Made by a program: the position numbers and the translations under genes. Positions 56,501-64,000 of a stretch of DNA of 64,000 bases are shown here, piece by piece (the first letter of the stretch is position 1; each line of letters opens with the position of its first letter). Where the stretch lies: positions 21,050,791 to 21,114,790 of the forward strand of contig CM043013.1 of NCBI GenBank assembly GCA_023678885.1, read 5' to 3'. Source of the DNA: Pogostemon cablin (lineage: Eukaryota; Streptophyta; Magnoliopsida; Lamiales; Lamiaceae). The notes under the pieces are model-generated. The model was not told where the DNA came from. It saw nothing but the letters and a program-made list of their open reading frames with translations, and ran no database searches.

Positions 56501-59500
56501 GTTTCGAGCTACCTGTGGGAGTGAAACTATCCTCATACCTCGCCTATTCCCTCGAAGATGCTCTATAGCTCGCTTCAGGTATTACACTCGCTGGAGTTAA
56601 ATAAAGTTTTTGATCATATTCAGCCGCTGATGAAAGTACTAACTTCTCTTGAGATTGATATTGCTTTCTTAGTGCAATTGTCATATATTCTTCCCCTGAA
56701 TGGAAAGGAGCCCTTCTTTTATCTGAGGAGTCTTGCTTTCTTTCGACGAAGCAGGAAAAGAGACTTTTCATTTTCAAAGATTAGCTAAAATCCCTACCTT
56801 AAAGGGGAAGTTTTGGAAAGTGGAGGAGGGGATCGCGGTATCATGTTAAATGAATTGACAAGTCATAATAACAAGAAGTCAAAAGATCAAATTGGGAGTG
56901 AAAGGCGGTAGACATTCTCTTTAAGTAATCAATGGCGCACGAGCGATTAAGCGGGTATCTCCTGATTTGATGTTCTACTACGGCCGCTCCTACTTTCTTC
57001 TTAGTGGTTTGGTACTACCCTTTTTAAGAAGTAAGAAGGGCTCTTTGTCGCTACAGGAAAGCCAGTGCATGACGATCCCTTCCCCTTTCCTCACATCAAG
57101 GGATAGAAAGAAAGAAGATTATAGCCAGCCTATACCCCAGTGTCCAAAGCCTAATGAATTCCAGTCTCCATTCCTTTCTAGCTAGCTCAAGGTCAATGAG
57201 CGTCTTAGAGTAAGCTTTCTTAGAAAATGCCAGAACCAAAAGTATTGAAGTCTTTCCATCCCTCTATATCCCTTATCTCTCCTCCCACAAGAGTCAAGAA
57301 GACGCGTCCAAGACCTGGTGAATTATCGGTATTCACTTCGACTCCTCTTCAAGTATTAGAAATTATTGTGCCACAAGTCCTCCTATACAGCCAGCGGTGT
57401 AGCGTGAGGGAGAGCCTTTGATCAAGATGCCTGCCTTGGAGATATGTTTTCCTGAGAATCAATCGAGAAGGAAGCCGGCCTTCACTAAGAACTATCCGGG
57501 CCAGAAATACAGAAGTGGAAGAAAGGGCTTGACCCACTTTCTCCGCCAAGTGAATAACCCCCGCATTTTCAATGTGAAATTGGGGTGCCCGTAATCCTAG
57601 ATCTTTCTGGTTTGGAGCCGCCAAACTCCTAGGAACTTCACTTATGGGAAAGCTAAGATAAGAAAGAGACCGCCTCTCCCGATACGCCTTTGGGGACTTT
57701 TGTTGTTGATTGTTAGGCAAAATCAATCCTTTCTACTAAGGTAAGATAGGAAAATAGATCGACCTCCAATCTTCTTGACATAAACCTCTTTGATTTTCAA
57801 TAGAAAGATGGATTAGCCCATTCTCCTAAGCGCTCATTTCATTGAAGTATATTAGATTTCCTTACCTTAGCTTAGTTAACTAATAGTAGCTATGGGAAAA
57901 ACTTGGCCTAGTAATTAGCCTAGGCTATTCTTTTGCTATTCCAAAGCAAGTAATGTGGATAATATTTTTTTACCGGTAATAACCTTCTTTACTGAGTGGG
58001 TCAGATCCTTCCTTCCGAAGAATCGGAATTAGTATACGATCAAACTGCTTTTGCTTAATCGAAGGATGATTAAAAGTCTGATACTATTGAATTGGATGAT
58101 GTGGTACTCGATGTAGCTGAAGAGCCCGCTTTATCCTTATCAATTGAAAAAAGAAAGGAGAATAGGTTCAAACATTCTTTGATTTAGCTTTTTTTTAGGC
58201 AAATGGAATGAATTAGCTTTGCCAACATTTAGTTCACGAAGTTCCAGTACAAACAAAGGTGATTTGCGAACTTTCTCTCCATTCATTGAGAAAGGGTTTA
58301 CGGGCCAACATTGGCATCAAGACTTGGGTTTTTGACCAAGTTTGTTATGAGGAACCCGAGCTCAAAAGCTTATCCATGAGGGACTTCCCTTTCTTTAGGA
58401 GACCTCCAAGGTGGAAGTAACATGTTCCTTTCCTTTTCAAGAGAAAGTCGCCTAGATGAGGTGAGTCAAATATGGATGAGGATGGGCCTTCTGGGGCCGG
58501 AAGGTGAGGCGATGGCGAATGGGGATAGAAAGAAAGGATAGCTGTATGGAAGTTGAGATTAAGATAGGCTAGCAAGAAGGAGAGAATGAGATAAGGATGC
58601 CAGTAGGAATGAAAGAATGACTATTTTTTTTCGGTCCTCAAAATGGGAGAAAGAAGGCAACTAAAAGTGCCGCTAAATCAAATCGGAGTAGGGAAAAGAA
58701 CACATGAAGGATCAGAAGATTCTAAAAGTCTCCTTTCATTACTTACGGATAAAGCTCTTAACCTTAAATTTTTACAAATAGAAAGATCTTCAAATTATAA
58801 ATAAGAATGAGAGTCTTTCAACTAGATGTGCTCCTTTGACTGGGTTTGAGAGAGCATGAGATAGTTGGTATAATAGCTAGTCCAACTTCCTTGTATCTGA
58901 AAGCGATAACAGGATGTTAGGTCTAGTAAGGAGACTTTTTGGATAATTTACTTCCATGAATAGACTGTTAGGTTAAGAAGAATAGTTTAGGCTCCTAGAA
59001 GTCATGATTTTCTTGACTAATAAAGGAGACACAGATATGAATGGTCCTCTCGGACGCAGACCATCTATGTTGCCTACTAGATCCAAGTAGTCCAGAAAGC
59101 TAAGAGAGCCAAAGCGGGACAACAAAGCAGGAGTTTCAAACTAAGTTCAAAGGTTGACATAGGGAAATTTTCCAAGATGAGAAATATGGATGCCCTGCTG
59201 GTCCTGAGTAATTCAAAACATGTAAAAAGGAAGGTCCATCGCTTATTCTTTATCGGTTCTTGAGTTCTTCAATTAAAGAGGGAAAATGAACCAACAAAAA
59301 CCCGTGGAATACCAGTATCCTACCTAGGATAAGTCATATTGTGAGCAACGAGGGAATGAGTTAGGACTCTCGCTGTAACCACTACCCCACTTTTGATAGG
59401 TGGGAAATCAATTTGAATTAGATTTCACAGTAATTAGCTGATTATAACTCGATTGCTAATTGAATTACCACTTTTAGTAAATGAAGAATAATGGAATAGA

Positions 59501-61439
59501 AGAAGATAAAAAAAGAAAGAAGATGTTGCATAGTACCCTTACGAATACCAACAGCATTAAAAGAATACGTGCTTTCTCGTCCTCTTACGGGTACTTACTC
59601 TTGCACGGAATCAAAGAAGAGGAGGTCTTACTATATATATTACTTATGTTGTCGCAGATGGGTTCTTACTTATTAGTAGCATATCCGCTGTTAATATCTT
59701 TATGCTCTTAACCTGTATCAGTCAGTTTCATAAAAATTCTTTGTCTTGTTGTCTATTTCAGCCCTATTTGATTTAGTAAGGGGGAAGGCTTTCTTTAAGA
59801 ATATCCTTTTGATCCAAAGCGATTGAAAAAAGTGTTTTTTTTAAGATGTATTTGTAGGCCATCTAGTAGCCTTCCGTAGGCCAGCTAGGGGATTGGTTTA
59901 CCACATATATAAAATAAGTTAGGGTTGAATCCCCTAGTGTAAATAAGGTTATCTGACTTAATCCATCTGGCAATAAAATAAAGAAGGTGCTTGCATTTTG
60001 TTCTCCTATACCTCTATGCTTTCCGGACCATTAGTCATCCCTTTTAGGGCTATAGAGAATTCATCCTCTTAAGGGTAATTCTCTTCCTGGGAGGGTTCTA
60101 GATACGAGATAGCCTGAGGGTAAGATTTTCTATGGTAGATGTTTTTGAATATTACAGCTTTCTTTATTATATGCTTTCCTGGAGGACTACTATCATATTC
60201 TTTCTTTCCCAAAAAGGGAAAAGAAGGGTAGTTTGCCCCTGATCGGGACCTTATTCAAATTCGATTTTCTAGGATGATACTCTGGAAACCACATTTTCCG
60301 TCTACTGGTCTCGGGTTTTGAATGAGCCAGAAACGTAGGTAGATCACTCTCTCTCTGAATAGATCGATCAAGCTTCCCTCTTCAAATATCACTCCAAATG
60401 TTAGTAATCGAGCCATCCCCGATAATGGATCTGATATACCTTTTTAGAACGTCTCAGATCGAGAGTATCGATCTCCAAATGTTGGAGGTGTGGTAGGATG
60501 GACGTACATCCCAGAAGGTGTTCCCGCGAATGTAGTGTAGTGTTCCCGGATTCAATTGACCCATAAGCAAGGTTTGTTGGAAACTTTTTTCCATCTATGC
60601 TAAAGTAGCACAGCAAGATTGTAATCCCAAAGCCTCCGGACCCCCAGCCTTCCTTTCGCTTTCGGTGGACATACATCCTTTCATGCTAAAGGAAATATTT
60701 TTATAGAATAAACCGCCTCTGAAGGCGAATCCACTTGAGCCTGGTTTCATGCATTTAGATTAGGCCTACGGTTCAATCATTTACTCTCGGGGCTCTGAAT
60801 GCAAAGAGTTTCCACATTCTGGTTCTTTCTTTCATTAGAGAGTTTGTTGATTGCGTAGGTTACGCCAAGGGTGCTACGAAATGAACCCATCATGAAGAAG
60901 AGGGTAGGAAGAGGTGTGCTAACTTCTTTGTCACCAGTCATTTGAGTGCATTCAAGCAGCTCACGAATCTATTTATGTTGAGATAGAAATAGTGTCGAGA
61001 CCAGCAGGCGTGGGAATCACCTCAACACCCAGCAAAGAAGGTTCAGTCCTATTTTCCCACTTTCTGCCATCTAATGTAGTCTATTTCAGTCTGATTCATA
61101 TGTTTTAAATAGATCTTTAGTCTCCTGTGGTACCAGTCACCCTCAGTCCAAAAGGAGAGGCATACTCTGACTCCTCGGCGGAAGAGGTTGTAACAGATAC
61201 TTGATTCTTAAGCTAAAGAAGTTTGATGATCAGACTCTAAGACCTAGTTCTGGTTATAGGTACTACCAAACTCAGTTGAGAAAGGTCTTCTTCAGTCAAA
61301 GCCAACAAGTAGCTTCCAATGGGAATTTCTGAGAACTCACTAGGTACTATCCGTCTTCTTTGCGAATGGGTTTAGTACTCCTTCATGTCTGACTTCCTAG
61401 ACTACAGATACATACTTTACCTATTAGCTCTCTAAGAGG
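53543..61439. other. Mitochondrial-type intergenic DNA, no recognised gene
   Basis: About 7.9 kb read on both strands. Frames of 60-125 codons occur (for example 54662-54330 minus, 57726-57349 minus, 59481-59711 plus, 60676-60401 minus) but none shows a mitochondrial gene signature I know. I saw no tRNA cloverleaf or rRNA. Plant mitochondrial genomes contain much sequence of this kind. Confidence 0.55.
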
Positions 61440-61985
61440 ATGGAAAAAAGTCGAAGCTCCCCAGGGCACCTTGAGTGGCATCTTTGTGGGATATGAGTTG
61501 AGGATAAAAGGAAAGGTTGTAACCCAACAACCTGTCGGTGCTCTCTGTCTCAAAATGTCGTCTTTGATGAGGCATCATCTTGGTAGGCACCTAAATAAAG
61601 ACATTGCCCGATTCTAAGGAGATAGAAAAAAAGCTCCAAGAGAGATTGGAGGAGCAATCTAAAGAAGTAAAATTAAGTTCAGAAGATGCCGAGGAACCCG
61701 AGTCACCACTTGAAAGAGAAGTCTAAAGGGAGACACTAATAGAGAGAAGCCCGTGGCCATGGCAAACAAGTGTGTATCACCGAGTTACAGAGGAGAATAG
61801 TCCAAGTAAGTTAGAAGATACTATAGTTGAATGAGTCAGAGAAGAAGTTATGTCACAACCACAGCTAAGACAATAATTGTTACATCTAACACTTACCACT
61901 TTTATATCACACCGAAAATGTCCCAAACAAGTCAATAAAGGATCTTAGACACCGGGGACCGGCTTCGCGAGCCCATTTAGGACTA
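61440..61985 (+). pseudogene. Copia polyprotein scrap within the mitochondrial-type block
   Basis: The post-integrase region of a Ty1/copia polyprotein appears in two frames. GTLSGIFVGYELRIKG is at about 61470; then, after a one- or two-base shift, TCRCSLSQNVVFDEASSW ends near 61583. An acidic, Ser/Glu-rich stretch follows (EKKLQERLEEQSKEVKLSSE) up to about 61730. The FVGYE and VVFDEA-SW motifs mark the connector between integrase and RT in copia elements. No RT is visible afterwards and no LTR was found. It differs from copia A and B. Confidence 0.7.
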
Positions 61986-64000
61986 CACATGTCTAAGCTC
62001 TGTGGGCGGTGCATTCTCAATCCCTCTCTTGACTTGCAAGACGCGCTTTAATCACCATAGAATAGATCGAGGTTTCTTTATTACATTGCCTTCTTGTCAG
62101 GCTAGATTCCATCTGATCTTCTTTGACTACTTATATACAAAATAAGTTATCCCTTCCAATTCTGGTAATATTTCAACCCATCTAGTATTTCGTACTTCAG
62201 GCTAGCCTTTTTCCATCATTTCCTCACTCGAGATCGAGTCTACTACTTCTTAAGTCATGTAGAACTCGTATACTATATTGGACAAGTTCTGCCAAAGAAT
62301 CCTTAATGCTCTACCAATCGCTCACTTGCCTAAGAAACCTTTCCAGTTTCATAATAAAATAGAGATTCATAAAAAGTAAAGTCAAGGTCTTGCAAAGCCT
62401 GCGTTTAAGTTAGCAGAAGTTTTATTTTGAAGGGATCCCTGGATGTGTACAACCACTCGGATGAGTTGCTTTTCTCGCAATTCGAGAATATGGATTTCAA
62501 TCGATTAAGGAGCTGCTAATGAATAATAGACAAATGGATAGTCCATACCAATAGAGAGATCCTAGGCAGGTGGGCCAGTGTTAGGGCAGTTGCTCTTGGT
62601 ATATTGATCAAGGAATGCGTACTCCCAACATACGAATAATGAAGACATTATGCTTTGCCTTAGATCAGGTGTTCCCAAAAAAGAGAGAAAGAGAGCATAG
62701 ATCTGCGCGCTAGGCAAAGAAAGGGGATCTGGCGCCTTTGAAACTAGGGCTTCTGAAGACGATGTGCGATATCCCTCTAGAGCTCTAGAGTAAGGTTTGG
62801 AAGTTCGTAACCCTCCAGGCACTTAAAGGAAAGCAGAGGTCAATGCCGCTCATCCTTTGATCGATGACGTTGTCTCATCATCCTTTAAGTTAGCGTATAT
62901 GCTGCTAAAGAAGGAGAGCGGAGATCTTTCTTTAAATCATTCCAAAGTCAAAGGGTTATAGGGCTAGAACCCAAAGCCATAGGCACCAGACTGAGGTATG
63001 AAATGAATGACGAGGTTCACTCGCTTCAGGCTCAAGCTTAGATAGAAGAGGCGCTATGAAATAGCCCACTAGTCCATCAATGGAAATTCGTAAAAGCTGT
63101 CAAAAAATCTGCTAAATGCCCTTTCCAAACAGACTTTTTGGGATTCCTCTACAGCTCGCTCTGTCAGTCCACTAGCTATAGACCAGTAGTCTAGCGGCTT
63201 CCGCTACGCCCCTTCAACAGAATCTGTCGTTCAATCTTTCCCTGGCTTGAGTGGTTTCAGATTAAGCAGGGGATCAAGACTCTAATGCTTTCATTCCTTC
63301 AGCTTCAGATAGGTGAATCAATGGGCTCATTTCCGAGTCAGGACATAAAGAGGCTAAGAGTGACTACTCGATAGAAAAACACCAATTGAATAAGGGAAGT
63401 GACTAGCATTCTTTCTTAGGTCAAGGAAAGAAAGCACAGTCTAACTAGCATAGCGGGACATGACAGCAGTTGGGGCGAGAAAAATGAGTCACGAATAACC
63501 TTGCTATAAGGTGAACTACTTTCTCAGGAGACTCGAAAGCAGAAGCATAACGAGCCTTAGCGCTTTCTAGTGCGAGACCTTATTTTGCCAGGCCTATAGT
63601 TGTTAGGGAAAGAACCCATGCTTATTGAAGCTTTGATTCATGCGGCACGATTAGACTAGGGAAAATCTTGTTTTTAGGGGACTAATAGGGCTCCTTCTCT
63701 CATTCTATTTCAAGCATGAAAATATTGTCTTTTTGTTGGAGAGAATCTATCTATTCTAGATACCTTACCGCTGACTTGCCTTTGAGCCTTCCTTCTACAA
63801 AAGCTGAGGGGAAGCGAGGGAAGAGTCAATAAGACTGATGGATGACCTATACACATATTAGGACTAGAAAAAAGGACTTTTAGAACTCCTTTCATGGCCC
63901 GCCTTCTAGACCTGATTGACTGTTTTAGCTCATCAATCACGAGATGGTATCTATTCTCTATCCTCTTTCAGTTAGAGGGTAGCACGACCAAGGAATCTGA
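61986..64000. other. Mitochondrial-type DNA to window end, no recognised gene
   Basis: Both strands were read. Frames at 62822-62562 and 63940-63710 (minus) are open but unrecognised. No RNA gene seen. Confidence 0.5.

Larger units (their letters stand above)
49785..64000. other. Mitochondrial-derived block (probable NUMT)
   Basis: From about 49785 the sequence becomes more balanced in base composition and rich in CTTTCTTTC/GAAAGAAAG strings typical of angiosperm mitochondrial intergenic DNA. It carries nad9 and a mitochondrial-plasmid DNA polymerase. nad9 has nonsense and CpG-type changes, which suggests decay in methylated nuclear DNA. The right end lies outside the window. An assembly join cannot be excluded from sequence alone. 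Confidence 0.75.

Noticed and set aside
53543..64000. Possible mitochondrial tRNAs, rRNAs or further respiratory genes
   Set aside because: I searched by eye for common plant mitochondrial tRNA and gene signatures and found none I could defend; a covariance-model search and a BLASTX run would decide.

Overview
The window is flowering-plant nuclear DNA made almost entirely of transposable elements, followed by about 14 kb of mitochondrial-type DNA. I see no nuclear host gene that looks intact. The plant assignment rests on Ty3/gypsy elements with tRNA-Asp primer-binding sites (the Athila habit), Ty1/copia elements with initiator-Met primer sites, a Tat-like element carrying an antisense extra ORF, and a plant-type mitochondrial nad9. 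A eudicot is likely, but I do not name a species. Family names come from motif recognition by eye; no database search was run.

Layout. 1-6781: 5' part of a minus-strand Athila-like gypsy element (integrase start, RNase H, RT, protease, gag, PBS, 5' LTR), all decayed. 6782-8983: AT-rich DNA with a 510-bp terminal-inverted-repeat element flanked by a 9-bp direct repeat. 8984-34590: a nest. Copia A (plus) contains a protease/RT-less Athila-like element (11175-19091), and its 3' LTR is split by copia B (minus, 21370-34054, flanked by CCCTT). Copia B contains an LTR joined to an inverted LTR tip (21623-23745, flanked by GGGTT) and a solo LTR (28909-31815). That solo LTR holds another solo LTR of exactly 1000 bp (30703-31702, flanked by CACCT). 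34633-36265: a further gypsy LTR with its PBS. 36266-40326: AT-rich DNA with small inverted-repeat elements and microsatellites. 40327-48040: a complete Tat-like element (LTRs about 900 bp, AATCA on both sides) with gag on the plus strand, no recognisable pol, and a large antisense ORF region. 48041-49784: a related LTR fragment and a probable hAT end.

From about 49.8 kb to the end the base composition changes to that of plant mitochondrial DNA. This block holds a broken family-B DNA polymerase of the mitochondrial linear-plasmid type, a nad9 copy killed by a CGA-to-TGA change and a 21-nt deletion, and a copia scrap. The nad9 decay favours a nuclear insertion (NUMT) over living mitochondrial DNA, although an assembly chimera cannot be excluded.

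The most striking unexplained pattern is in the Athila-like LTRs. Each of the five LTR types carries, 40-300 bp upstream of its TATA box, a cluster of about 5-10 degenerate copies of a short motif. The motif differs from family to family. In both elements that keep internal sequence, the same family-specific motif is clustered again between gag and the protease/pre-RT region.
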